21,530 bases of DNA from Euryarchaeota archaeon UBA558 (GCA_002507175.1 DAZE01000007.1:1-21530); one strand, 5' to 3'; counted from the first letter of the stretch, positions 8,267 to 16,665 are shown. Notes: generated by a model from the letters alone, not told the origin. Numbers and translations are program-made.

Positions 8267-8758
8267 ATGGATGCAGCGAGGTTAGCGATGTACGGTGCAG
8301 CAGCATTCACTATTCTTTTGGTCGGTGCAGTAATTTATGACGAATTCGCACCACCTCCCACCCCTGACAACGCACAAGAGGTAGCAGACTTCTGCTTAGG
8401 GGATCATAGCAACATAGGAGTCCACTACCACCCGATAATAGAAATCGTTGTGAACGGCCAGCAAATAACAATACCAGCAAACACTGGCATCAACCACGAT
8501 GGCTGCTCTATGAGGGGGGTCCATACACATGATGCATCAGGCAAGATTCACGTCGAGATGGACAAAGAATACAATGTACCAGCGGAGTCATTCTTTTTAA
8601 TATGGGGCGAGACATTCAATGATAAGCAGATTCTAGATTATGTCGTTGATCAAGACCATGAGATTGTCGTCACTTTGGACGGTGAGAGAGTTGAGACATA
8701 CGAGGATACTGTATTACAGGACCAAGAAGTCCTTAGAATCGAATACAGGGCAAAATAG
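8267..8758 (+). CDS. membrane-anchored His/Cys-rich protein, possible metal-binding domain
   Basis: The 163-residue protein has one N-terminal transmembrane segment (about 7-24) and then an extracytoplasmic domain after a short proline-rich linker (APPPTPD). The domain holds HYHPIIEIVVNGQQITIPAN (H53, H55), C43 and C80, and then GVHTHDASGKIHVE (H86, H88, H95). The NG-Q-x-x-x-IPA-x-x-G, HTHD-x-SG-x-IH and FF-x-x-W-G elements recall a family I have seen in Thaumarchaeota and Actinobacteria whose function is not established. The histidine pairs and cysteines suggest copper or zinc binding, which is inference. The ATG at 8267 is chosen because an extension upstream to 8219 would overlap the glycosylase and place arginine-rich sequence ahead of the anchor. 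It abuts rtcB tail to tail with no gap. Confidence 0.85.
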   Translation: MDAARLAMYGAAAFTILLVGAVIYDEFAPPPTPDNAQEVADFCLGDHSNIGVHYHPIIEIVVNGQQITIPANTGINHDGCSMRGVHTHDASGKIHVEMDKEYNVPAESFFLIWGETFNDKQILDYVVDQDHEIVVTLDGERVETYEDTVLQDQEVLRIEYRAK

Positions 8759-10231
8759 TCATCCCTTGATCACGCCCAAGGGCCTCAGTCTAGCTACAGG
8801 TCGGGCCAAGCCAGCGGATTCTGTTAGTCTTACTACATCATCCACATTTTTGTACGCCTCGGGGGCTTCTTCCGATAGCAAGGAACGTGTCTTGGCCCTT
8901 ACGATTATTCCCATGTCTTCTAGTTCCCTGATCAGGGCCTCTGGATCTATCGCCTTTCTGGCCGCTGTTCTAGATAATTTTCTACCAGCACCGTGGCAGG
9001 ATGAGGAAAATGCGTCATTCTCTCCTTTCTTGGGACCAGCTAGAACCCAAGACGCCCTGCCCATGTCCCCTGGGACCAATACTGGTTGACCAACTCCTTG
9101 GAATTCATTTGACAGGCCTGGATTATCGCCTGAAAATGCCCTTGTCGCCCCTTTCCGATGAACACAGCATTTACAATTAGATCCATGTATTTCATGATTT
9201 TCAAATTTCGCGATATTGTGGCTGACATCATATGTGACCTTAATATCCGCATCAATTGTTGAGATTTTTCTAAAGGATTCTTGGACCCTTTGAGTAAGAG
9301 CTGAGCGATTAGCGAAAGCAAAATTTCCAGCCGAGTTCATCGCGTCCATGTAATTCCTCCCCTCATCGCTGTGAATTGGAGCACAAGCAAGTTGTCTATC
9401 AGCGATGTCAAATCCCCATCTATCGGAGACCCATCTTGACCCAACTTGTCTGTAATTACTCTCAATCTCTTTCACGTGATCACTACAAACTTGGTGCCCC
9501 AAACCTCTAGAGCCCGAATGGATCATCACAGTGAGTTCGCCCTCTTGTAGCCCAAACTCCCTTGCAGCATGTGCATCCAAGATCCTATCGACGACTTGAA
9601 CCTCTAGAAAGTGATTACCAGAGCCCAGGGTGCCGAGTGACTTTTCCCCTCTCTTTAGGGCCCTTTCACTGAGCGCACGCTCCGTTGTCTCAAGGAAACC
9701 TCCCGACTCCAGTCTTCCCAGATCCGCATGTGCGCCTAAGCCCATTTCACAAGCTGCCCGAGCCCCTCGAGAAAGGACCTCTTCTAAATCCGAGGAGGTA
9801 AGACGAATCCCTCCCTTAGAAGTTGCTCCTGCGGGGACTGATCTCTGGAGGCTATCGATGATCGCGCGAACATCCGTTGAGGCCGCACTCAATCCTGTTG
9901 AGAGCAGCCTCACGCCACAATTGATGTCGAATCCAACGCCCCCTGGGGATACCCCTCCTCCAGAGTCGCCGTATTCCACAGAAGTTGCAACCACCCCCCC
10001 AATCGGAAACCCATAACCAAAGTGCCAATCAGCCATGGCCCAGGCTTGGCCTACGATGCCTGGCAGCTCGGCCGTATTGACCAGTTGTTGAGGAGATCGA
10101 TCATCGACACCCACTTCGAGCATACCAGGTTCTGAAATCATCATTGCGTCTGCAAGCATCCTCCCATGTTTCTTTATTCTCATTCTGCCAGGCCCATCAA
10201 CAGACAAGTGTTGCCTCCATGTTGCGCCCAT
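8759..10231 (-). CDS. rtcB: RNA ligase RtcB (tRNA-splicing ligase)
   Basis: RtcB joins RNA 2',3'-cyclic phosphate (via 3'-phosphate) and 5'-OH ends using GTP and Mn2+, mainly in tRNA splicing and RNA repair. The 490-residue length matches the Pyrococcus enzyme (481). Metal ligands are all present: D102 and C105 in GFDINCGVRL, H207 in GSGNHFLEVQ, H238 in MIHSGSRGLGHQ and H338 in YDVSHNIAKFE. The histidine that becomes guanylylated is H413 in SSCHGAGRKLSR. The segments ADWHFGYGFPIGG, HRKGATRAF and GQPVLVPGDMG, and the end ARLRPLGVIKG, are also typical. The start at 10231 gives the family N-terminus of expected length; M17 (10183) would be a shorter choice. A cysteine-rich NCKCC (about 352-356) just before HRKGATR is unusual. 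Archease, the known activator, is encoded at 19769-20218. Confidence 0.98.
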   Translation of the reverse strand: MGATWRQHLSVDGPGRMRIKKHGRMLADAMMISEPGMLEVGVDDRSPQQLVNTAELPGIVGQAWAMADWHFGYGFPIGGVVATSVEYGDSGGGVSPGGVGFDINCGVRLLSTGLSAASTDVRAIIDSLQRSVPAGATSKGGIRLTSSDLEEVLSRGARAACEMGLGAHADLGRLESGGFLETTERALSERALKRGEKSLGTLGSGNHFLEVQVVDRILDAHAAREFGLQEGELTVMIHSGSRGLGHQVCSDHVKEIESNYRQVGSRWVSDRWGFDIADRQLACAPIHSDEGRNYMDAMNSAGNFAFANRSALTQRVQESFRKISTIDADIKVTYDVSHNIAKFENHEIHGSNCKCCVHRKGATRAFSGDNPGLSNEFQGVGQPVLVPGDMGRASWVLAGPKKGENDAFSSSCHGAGRKLSRTAARKAIDPEALIRELEDMGIIVRAKTRSLLSEEAPEAYKNVDDVVRLTESAGLARPVARLRPLGVIKG

Positions 10232-10291
10232 GGCAGCAACAATCTCTGCTTATTCATCAATTAGTCGGACCTACTAGAGAATCTGAAACAA

Positions 10292-10305
10292 TTTCCGTAC
10301 GGAAA
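10292..10305. promoter_or_regulatory. perfect 14-bp palindrome, candidate operator
   Basis: TTTCCGTACGGAAA is its own reverse complement. It lies in the 112-bp divergent gap between rtcB and the acyl-CoA dehydrogenase gene, 39-52 nt upstream of the dehydrogenase ATG. A perfect 14-bp palindrome should occur about once per 16 kb by chance, so its place in a short promoter gap is suggestive but not proof. It could bind a dimeric repressor or activator controlling acyl-CoA dehydrogenase or both genes. No regulator gene is in the window. Confidence 0.45.
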
Positions 10306-10343
10306 CTGGGAACCACTAAGTCCCCCTGCTCTGGCCGTAGATC

Positions 10344-11492
10344 ATGCTCGGATTCGAATTATCAGAGGAACAACAAATGTTGCGCGAGCTTGCGAGGGAT
10401 TTTGCACGTGAGAACGTGAGGCCACATGCTGAGAGATGGGATAATGAAAGCGAATTTCCACTCGAAGCCATCCAACAGGCACATGAATTGGGATTGACCA
10501 ACCTACACATCCCAGAGAAGTATGGTGGCCCCGGGATGGGGGTGTTGGAAGAGGCAATTGTCTCGGAGGAGATGTCCTGGGGAGACCCAGGGTTCGGAAC
10601 CGCGCAATATTCCAATGGCCTCACAGCGGCGCCAATCATAACTGGTGGAACTGAGGAACAGAAGAAGAAATATCTAGGAATGCTGGCTGAAAAACCACTA
10701 ATCGCTGCTTATTGTGTCACTGAACCAGGTGCGGGAAGCGATGTATCCTCAATCAAGACAAACGCAGTCCTCAAAGATGATCATTACATTCTCAATGGGA
10801 GTAAGATGTGGATCACAGGGGCCGGCCAAGCAGAGTGGTTCTTTGTACTGGCCTACACAGATAGAGACAAAGGCTACAGGGGGATGAGTGCCTTCATAGT
10901 CGAATCAAAGTGGGATGGAGTAGAACTCGGGAAAAAAGAAACGAATATGGGACAAAGGGCTTCAGATACCAGAGGCATCACATTTACTGATGTTCGAGTC
11001 CCTATCGAGAATCTTGTCGGCGGGGTTGAAGGTAATGGTTGGATGAACGCCATGAAGGCCTTTGATTATTCAAGGCCAGTTGTGGCTGCCCAAGCCGTTG
11101 GCGTCTCCAGGGCAGCTTATGAGCACGCACTATCCTACTCAAACGAAAGAATGTCCTTTGGGAAAAAATTGCATCAGCACCAGGCAATTCAATTCATGCT
11201 AGCTGACATGAAGACGAAGATAGAGGCTAGTCGCCTGCTATGCTGGAAATCTGCATGGGAGGCTGATAATGGCATTAGGAATACAGAAAGTGCTGCCCAC
11301 GCTAAGAGATTCTCGGCTGATGCTTGCATGGAAGTGACCACCGACGCAGTTCAGATTTTTGGTGGTTATGGATATTCTGAGGAGTACCCTGTGGCGAGGC
11401 TGATGAGAGGTGCGAAGGTCTTACAAATCTACGAGGGAAGTAGTCAGATACAACGCATAATCATCGGCCGGGAGATGCTAAACGACTTGTAG
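10344..11492 (+). CDS. acyl-CoA dehydrogenase
   Basis: This FAD enzyme performs alpha,beta-dehydrogenation of an acyl-CoA thioester and passes electrons to ETF. The length of 382 residues is normal for the medium/short-chain family. The N-terminal helical domain ends around residue 120. The FAD and substrate signature AAYCVTEPGAGSDVSS (121-136) is followed by LNGSKMWITGAG (150-161) in the beta domain. The C-terminal helices include RMSFGKKLHQHQAIQF and QIFGGYGYSEEYPVARL. The catalytic base is E364 in QIYEGSSQIQR, the position used by medium- and short-chain enzymes rather than isovaleryl-CoA dehydrogenase. Chain-length preference cannot be read from the sequence. It suggests fatty-acid or branched amino-acid degradation in a heterotroph. 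The ATG start opens MLGFELSEEQQML, the usual N-terminus. It is followed 26 bp later by alaS in the same direction. Confidence 0.96.
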   Translation: MLGFELSEEQQMLRELARDFARENVRPHAERWDNESEFPLEAIQQAHELGLTNLHIPEKYGGPGMGVLEEAIVSEEMSWGDPGFGTAQYSNGLTAAPIITGGTEEQKKKYLGMLAEKPLIAAYCVTEPGAGSDVSSIKTNAVLKDDHYILNGSKMWITGAGQAEWFFVLAYTDRDKGYRGMSAFIVESKWDGVELGKKETNMGQRASDTRGITFTDVRVPIENLVGGVEGNGWMNAMKAFDYSRPVVAAQAVGVSRAAYEHALSYSNERMSFGKKLHQHQAIQFMLADMKTKIEASRLLCWKSAWEADNGIRNTESAAHAKRFSADACMEVTTDAVQIFGGYGYSEEYPVARLMRGAKVLQIYEGSSQIQRIIIGREMLNDL

Positions 11493-11518
11493 TTTGGATA
11501 TTTCCGAAACGCTTTGAA

Positions 11519-14368
11519 GTGTATAGCATAGCAGCCAGTGTTGTGGAGTTTGGTGAGATTGACATTCCATACTGGTCCGAGGCCGGCTTCCGGCTCGCTG
11601 TCTGCGAGGTCAGTGGGCTGAGATTCTGGACCAGAGACCCACTTAGAATCACCTCGGGAGATACTCACAAAGACCCCTACACCTTCATCGGAACTCCCAT
11701 CATCTCTGGCTTTGAAGAGAGGGGAATCGAGCTAAAAGACAAGATGAGGGAAGCATTCCTTTCCTTCTTTGAAGCCAAAGGGCACTCGAGAATAAAGCCA
11801 TATCCTGTTGTGGCAAGGTGGAGGGATGACATCCATCTAACGATAGCGAGTATTGCAAACTTTCAGCCACATGTGACTTCAGGAAATGTCCCCCCTCCCG
11901 AAAACCCCTTGACGATTAGCCAACCTTGCATTAGGTTAACCGACGTAGCAGCCGTGGGCCGCAGCGGCCGGCACCTCACGACATTCGAGATGATGGCTCA
12001 TCATGCGTTTAATAGGGAGGCGGATGGTGAATATCACTACTGGATAGATGCCTGCGTGAGGCTATGCGATGAACTCATGGTCGAATCTTTCGGTATTGCC
12101 CCAAAAGATGTCATTTATGTGGAAAACCCATGGTCTGGAGGCGGTAACGCTGGAGCAGCACTTGAGGTGATAGTTGGTGGTTTAGAACTAGCCACACTGG
12201 TATTCATGAACTTAGAAGAACACGATGAGGGGGACGTGATAATAAAAGGTCTAAGGTACAGGGAGATGGAACAGAAAATAATCGACACAGGCTATGGCTT
12301 GGAGAGATTCTGTTGGGCTGCAGCAGGCAGTCCGACAATCTACGAAGCAGTGTATCCTAAATCTGTATCAGAACTAAAAAGACTATCAAAATTCGATGAA
12401 AAAGTTCGCTCCCTCGACCTTCCACATGAGACGGACCACCTGTTGGGCGAGTTGTCAAAACTCGCAGGCATATTGAACATAGATGTAGGCACAGACGCTG
12501 AAGAGCTATATGTCTCACTCGCTGAAAAGATATCTACAGAGAAAATTCAGATATCGGTCCCACAACTGAAGAAGATAACTGAGCCCCTAGCCCTCATTTA
12601 CGCAATACCGGATCACTTACAAGCGATTTGTTCAATGCTGGGTGACGGCTTAGTTCCAAGCAATTCCAAGGCAGGGTACTTGCCCAGGATGTTGGCAAGG
12701 AGGGTTTGCAGGATGAAATCTGAGTTGGGGATCACAGAATCCCTATCAAAATTGGGCAGCCGTCACATGAAGGCCAACATGCCAAATTTGATTTTTGACC
12801 GGGAGGTAATAATCTCAATATTAGATTCAGAGGAAGAGAAGTATCATTCAATGCTGAGAAGGGGGGAATCTGCCGTGCAAACAGCATTGGCCCATACTCC
12901 AAAGGGGGCTAAATCAATTGAAGACAGCATCCTGTTCAGGTTGGCTGAAGAGAGAGGAATCCAACCAGATATGGCACTAACAATAGCCAAGTCTGCAGGT
13001 TGGAGAAACCTCAGCATTAGAATGGGCTTTTCAGCCGAAATGGCAGCCAGAAACGCTTCGAGGACAAAGCAGGCTGCTGTCCAGAAGAAGATCAACCATC
13101 ATAACAACTATTCTCAATTCAAACTAACAGAGCGACTATTCGACGGAGACCAATCGTTATCCCACTTTGCTGCCAATGTCATACATTGCGAACCCCTTCC
13201 TGACCAAGCCGACTTTCCTCAAACTACATGGTCAGTTATACTCGATAGAACCGGATTCTATCCTGAAAGTGGAGGCCAACTATGCGATCTGGGGAAACTG
13301 GGGGACGCGCATGTACTGCATGTCGGCATCCATGATGGGGTAATCACTCACACAGTGGACGAACCATTGGAAATAGGGCCGATAACCGGTAAAATAAACG
13401 AATCCCGAAGGAATCAGATTTCCCAACACCACACCTCGGTTCACATCGTAGGGGGCTCGGCGAGAAAAATCCTCGGACCCCACATCTGGCAGGCTGGATC
13501 TTACAAAAGCGAACTTTTTGCAAGGCTCGACATTACTCATTTCAATCGGTTAACTCGTGATCATTTAGATGAGATTGAGGACCATGCGAACACTATCCTG
13601 ACGGAAAACCGACGGGTACTAACAACCGTACTCGATCGAGCAGACGCGGACAAGGAACATGGGTTCTCAATATACCAAGGGGGGCCCCCGAAGCACGATC
13701 GTATAAGAGTGGTTGAAGTCGAGGGGCACGACATCCAAGCCTGTGGAGGCACCCACGTGACAAACACCCTTGAAATCGGAGAGATAAAGATCGTCCGCTC
13801 CAGTCAAGTCCAAGATGGGGTGGAGCGTCTGGTGATCATGGCAGGGGATGCTGCAAGGGAACACTCTCGTCGACAGTCTGAATTATTAACTGCTTCAGCA
13901 AGCGTATTGGGCGTCCAACCAGAGGACTTGCCAGAAGCTGTAGAGCGATTTTTCAACGAGTGGAAAGAGCAAAAAAAGGCCATAGAGAACCTCAGGGCCG
14001 AGATAACCAGAATAAAAACCGAAGGCGGTTCATCAACTATCAGGAAGGATGGAATAAGATACGCTTTGATCGAGATGGATGGCGAATTCAAGGACCTAAT
14101 GGCCACTCTTGGCGAATTAACACGAAATCCGGATGAACCAACCGTGGCGATCTTGGCTAGTAAAACAGGCGGGGCTAAAATCGTTGTCGCAATAACTGAG
14201 AATTCTGCTGCTTCCCAACGTCACGACGCTTCCAAGCTTGTTGAGGCCATGGCCCCGGAAATCAAGGGCAGTGGAGGCGGAAGATCGACGATGGCACAGG
14301 CCAGCGGCAGCTACTCGGAAGGGATTGAAGCTGCAATGGGAATCGCAAGGTCTGAACTGGGCATCTAA
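11519..14368 (+). CDS. alaS: alanyl-tRNA synthetase, archaeal type
   Basis: The enzyme charges tRNA-Ala with alanine and edits mischarged Ser/Gly. It has 949 residues from a GTG at 11519; a GTG at 11543 (VEFGEIDIP) is an equally plausible start. The archaeal N-terminal extension comes first, then the class II core with YPVVARWRDDIHLTIASIA and PLTISQPCIRL, HLTTFEMMAHHAFN, and motif 3 as DTGYGLERF. The editing domain has its zinc ligands H638 and H642 (HTSVH) and C742 and H746 (CGGTH). A coiled segment (about 810-835) precedes the C-Ala domain with GSGGGRSTMAQASG near the end. The N-terminal extension keeps only C29 of the CxxC...C...C pattern I remember from other archaeal AlaRS (S32, S46, and H50 or K51 at the other places). 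It is co-directional with the flanking genes and may be in one transcript with the aminotransferase 15-39 bp downstream. Confidence 0.97.
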   Translation: MYSIAASVVEFGEIDIPYWSEAGFRLAVCEVSGLRFWTRDPLRITSGDTHKDPYTFIGTPIISGFEERGIELKDKMREAFLSFFEAKGHSRIKPYPVVARWRDDIHLTIASIANFQPHVTSGNVPPPENPLTISQPCIRLTDVAAVGRSGRHLTTFEMMAHHAFNREADGEYHYWIDACVRLCDELMVESFGIAPKDVIYVENPWSGGGNAGAALEVIVGGLELATLVFMNLEEHDEGDVIIKGLRYREMEQKIIDTGYGLERFCWAAAGSPTIYEAVYPKSVSELKRLSKFDEKVRSLDLPHETDHLLGELSKLAGILNIDVGTDAEELYVSLAEKISTEKIQISVPQLKKITEPLALIYAIPDHLQAICSMLGDGLVPSNSKAGYLPRMLARRVCRMKSELGITESLSKLGSRHMKANMPNLIFDREVIISILDSEEEKYHSMLRRGESAVQTALAHTPKGAKSIEDSILFRLAEERGIQPDMALTIAKSAGWRNLSIRMGFSAEMAARNASRTKQAAVQKKINHHNNYSQFKLTERLFDGDQSLSHFAANVIHCEPLPDQADFPQTTWSVILDRTGFYPESGGQLCDLGKLGDAHVLHVGIHDGVITHTVDEPLEIGPITGKINESRRNQISQHHTSVHIVGGSARKILGPHIWQAGSYKSELFARLDITHFNRLTRDHLDEIEDHANTILTENRRVLTTVLDRADADKEHGFSIYQGGPPKHDRIRVVEVEGHDIQACGGTHVTNTLEIGEIKIVRSSQVQDGVERLVIMAGDAAREHSRRQSELLTASASVLGVQPEDLPEAVERFFNEWKEQKKAIENLRAEITRIKTEGGSSTIRKDGIRYALIEMDGEFKDLMATLGELTRNPDEPTVAILASKTGGAKIVVAITENSAASQRHDASKLVEAMAPEIKGSGGGRSTMAQASGSYSEGIEAAMGIARSELGI

Positions 14369-14407
14369 AATCGGCGCCTTCATGTGCCTGCTATCCAACG
14401 GACCATC

Positions 14408-15610
14408 ATGAACGGCATCCCTGCATCCAGGAGGGCCTCCTCGATCGAGTATGCTATTCGAGACGTCGTGGTTCCAGCAATGAAGTTGGAGTCTGAGGGG
14501 CATGATCTAATCAAATTGAACATAGGAGACCCCTTGTCATACCCTGGCCTCCCAACTCCTCGCCATATGGTGGACGCGTTCAAGAAGGCACTGGAAAGAC
14601 AGGATAACGGATATGGGCCGTCATACGGGATTGAGGAGTTAAGGGAGGCGATCGCCAAGGATGAACGATCAAAAGGATGGGAATGCGAATCAGATGACGT
14701 CTATGTCACGCATGGAGTTACAGAGGCACTTCAGATATTGTTCGCAGCATTCCTTGAGCAGGGCGACATTGTTCTTGCTCCTGGCCCACATTATCCGCCA
14801 TACATGGCGTATCCTCAGATGTACGGCGCCAAGACCGTCGAGTATGCACTCGATTCGGATGAGGGCTGGGCCATAGATACGGATGACATCCGCAGAAAAA
14901 TGAACGATAGCGTCAAATTTATTGTAGTTGTGAACCCGAATAATCCCACTGGAAATGTAGCCAAGCCCTCAACCATCAAGGAAGTCTTGAGCATCGCGAA
15001 AGACTGGCCAAACTGCACGGTTATAGCAGACGAGATCTATGATGCGCTCGACTTTTCCGGAGATCAGAGGTCAGTAGCATCTCTATCAGATGATGTTCCC
15101 GTGGTCACCCTCAATGGAGTTTCCAAAGTTCATTTTGCTCCGGGTTGGAGAATCGGGTATATGGCATTCTACGACCCAAGGGGAATACTTGGGGCGCCAC
15201 GAGATGGCGTCGAGAGGATCCTTAGGAGCCGATTGTGCGCCTCCACGCCCGCTCAATATGGATATTTGGCTGGGTTGAAGCACGATCGCCTTTGGCTGAA
15301 GGAACGACTTAACACCATCGAGAGAAGAGTTGACCTATGTATGAACAGGATAGATGGAATTGAAGGATTGAGTTGCAATAAGCCTGGAGGGGCATTCTAT
15401 CTGTTCCCGAAGATAGAGAACCCCTCAAAATACGGTCCGGACAAGAAATTCGTGTTGGATTTACTTCACGAAGAACATGTACTTGTGGTACATGGATCTG
15501 GATTTTCCCCTCAATACGGATCGGGCCACTTTCGTCTTGTGGCATTAGCACCCGAAGACCTCCTCAACGAGGCATTTGACCGTATTGACAGGTTCGTGAG
15601 GTCCCGTTAA
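14408..15610 (+). CDS. class I/II PLP aminotransferase, alanine/aspartate type
   Basis: This pyridoxal-phosphate enzyme transfers an amino group between an amino acid and a 2-oxo acid. From the ATG at 14408 it has 400 residues; an in-frame GTG at 14384 would add eight. The N-terminus MNGIPASRRASSIEYAIRDV resembles archaeal alanine/aspartate aminotransferases. Family marks in order are KLNIGDP, YGPSYGIEELREAIA, THGVTEAL (phosphate contact), PGPHYPPY, NPNNPTGN, ADEIYD and the PLP lysine K240 in GVSKVHFAPGWRIGY. GHFRLVAL near the end holds the substrate-carboxylate arginine. The neighbourhood with alaS suggests alanine:2-oxoglutarate transamination, but this is inference; aspartate or branched-chain substrates cannot be excluded. 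Its TAA stop overlaps the ATG of the next gene by one base, indicating translational coupling. Confidence 0.94.
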   Translation: MNGIPASRRASSIEYAIRDVVVPAMKLESEGHDLIKLNIGDPLSYPGLPTPRHMVDAFKKALERQDNGYGPSYGIEELREAIAKDERSKGWECESDDVYVTHGVTEALQILFAAFLEQGDIVLAPGPHYPPYMAYPQMYGAKTVEYALDSDEGWAIDTDDIRRKMNDSVKFIVVVNPNNPTGNVAKPSTIKEVLSIAKDWPNCTVIADEIYDALDFSGDQRSVASLSDDVPVVTLNGVSKVHFAPGWRIGYMAFYDPRGILGAPRDGVERILRSRLCASTPAQYGYLAGLKHDRLWLKERLNTIERRVDLCMNRIDGIEGLSCNKPGGAFYLFPKIENPSKYGPDKKFVLDLLHEEHVLVVHGSGFSPQYGSGHFRLVALAPEDLLNEAFDRIDRFVRSR

Positions 15611-16626
15611 TGAACCTCCTCAGGAAGCTGTTCGCAAATCGACGGTTGCAAGGCGAGAATCGGTTTAGATCCACACACGACGGATCCATCCTTGACTCAG
15701 AACGAGGAAACTCCCCTGTAATTATCATGAACTCAGATTTCCTAGCCTCCTTAGTCGAAGAAATGGCAACCCAACTTGGCCCAGAGGTCCTTAGGACACT
15801 ACGCTATGCGGCTGCGGACGAATGGCGGGACACCCTTGAACAATCCACGTTCTCTTGGAAGGGGGCTGATCCCGAAAAATGGAAAGGTTTTGATAGGTTC
15901 TGGAGAGACGGGGGCCATCACAATGCAGCGATTATCGTTGATGGCGCAGTAAGAAAATATGTTGTAGAGACGGCAGTTCCCACACCCATTGCGGCTGGTA
16001 ACCTTCAAGCTGCTATCGAATTCGCAATTGGGAACCCCATAAGAGTCGGAGTAGAAACCCAAAGCCGAAATACAGCATTTGTGAGCATTCAGGTAAAAGA
16101 GGGGGCCCTTGGCAAGACATATGCCCCCTCGCGAGCAGGCAACTATAATCCCGCAGGCATTCTTAGACCACTATACATTGATGGTTTGACATTCGAAAAG
16201 GAAGGGGGCATCCGGCGCCTTGGTCAGAATTACCATGTGGCTCCAATTCGACTTTTTGATTATTGGGAACGAGCATCAGCCTCTTTGGCGATCATTGCCG
16301 ACAATCACGATAATGCCATTTGGGAAAAGAGCATTTGCACTGCAGTATCTACAGCATTTGTGGAATCAGGTGAATTGGTGTTCATCCAGAACGAAGAATC
16401 ATGGGAACAGGTCAGTTCTCTGCATTTTTCCAGATGGGGTTTCGGTAAAATACAACACACTCAAACCTCTGGTCAAACTCTAACATTTGCTGTGAAAAGC
16501 GATCTGAGTCCATCTATGGTTGCTGGGCTGTTGATGGGATGCGTACATCGCGCAAGAGGCAAAAAAGTCCTTCCTGAGTGGGAAATTATAGATGATACTA
16601 CATCGATTAAATTCAATGTGACCTGA
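15610..16626 (+). CDS. hypothetical protein coupled to the aminotransferase
   Basis: The 338-residue protein is not recognised. The ATG overlaps the aminotransferase stop in TAATG, which supports this start over the internal M40. The N-terminus is basic (MNLLRKLFANRRLQ) and not a signal peptide. After about residue 40 comes a helical region (FLASLVEEMATQLGPEVLRTL) with EWRD, then a tryptophan-rich segment (SWKGADPEKW, FDRFWRDGGHH). Mixed alpha/beta sequence follows. The second half contains LHFSRWGFGKIQH and a C-terminal SDLSPSMVAGLLMGCVHRARG. No transmembrane helix or catalytic motif is evident. The order helix bundle, small beta strands, then helix with G-x-x-x-G-C-x-H-R faintly recalls V4R/heme-NO-binding-like small-molecule sensor domains, perhaps in two copies, but this is weak. 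Its coupling suggests a cytosolic role linked to amino-acid metabolism or translation. Confidence 0.88.
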   Translation: MNLLRKLFANRRLQGENRFRSTHDGSILDSERGNSPVIIMNSDFLASLVEEMATQLGPEVLRTLRYAAADEWRDTLEQSTFSWKGADPEKWKGFDRFWRDGGHHNAAIIVDGAVRKYVVETAVPTPIAAGNLQAAIEFAIGNPIRVGVETQSRNTAFVSIQVKEGALGKTYAPSRAGNYNPAGILRPLYIDGLTFEKEGGIRRLGQNYHVAPIRLFDYWERASASLAIIADNHDNAIWEKSICTAVSTAFVESGELVFIQNEESWEQVSSLHFSRWGFGKIQHTQTSGQTLTFAVKSDLSPSMVAGLLMGCVHRARGKKVLPEWEIIDDTTSIKFNVT

Positions 16627-16655
16627 TGAGACTAATCTGCCCTACTACGCCCAAC

Positions 16656-16665
16656 GGTTATATCC
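16656..16665 (+). promoter_or_regulatory. possible TATA box for the calcium-repeat surface protein
   Basis: GGTTATATCC is the best TATA-like sequence in the 52-bp gap before the gene. At 14-23 nt upstream of the first ATG (16679) it is slightly too close for leaderless transcription from that ATG. It would fit a start at 16703 or 16712 with a short leader. It suggests the surface gene is transcribed apart from the upstream operon. Confidence 0.35.

Noticed and set aside
8220..8306. Longer N-terminus for the AlkA glycosylase
   Set aside because: It would cross the divergent promoter gap and overlap the start of the membrane protein; the family N-terminus fits a start at 8219 or 8213.
13675..13690. 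GGGGGGCCCCC run in alaS as a hairpin or regulatory site
   Set aside because: It encodes the conserved-type Gly-Gly-Pro-Pro segment of the editing domain and has no loop to form a useful hairpin.
13667..13864. Antisense open frames within alaS and other large genes
   Set aside because: They lie opposite strongly conserved coding sequence and show no family resemblance or composition of their own.
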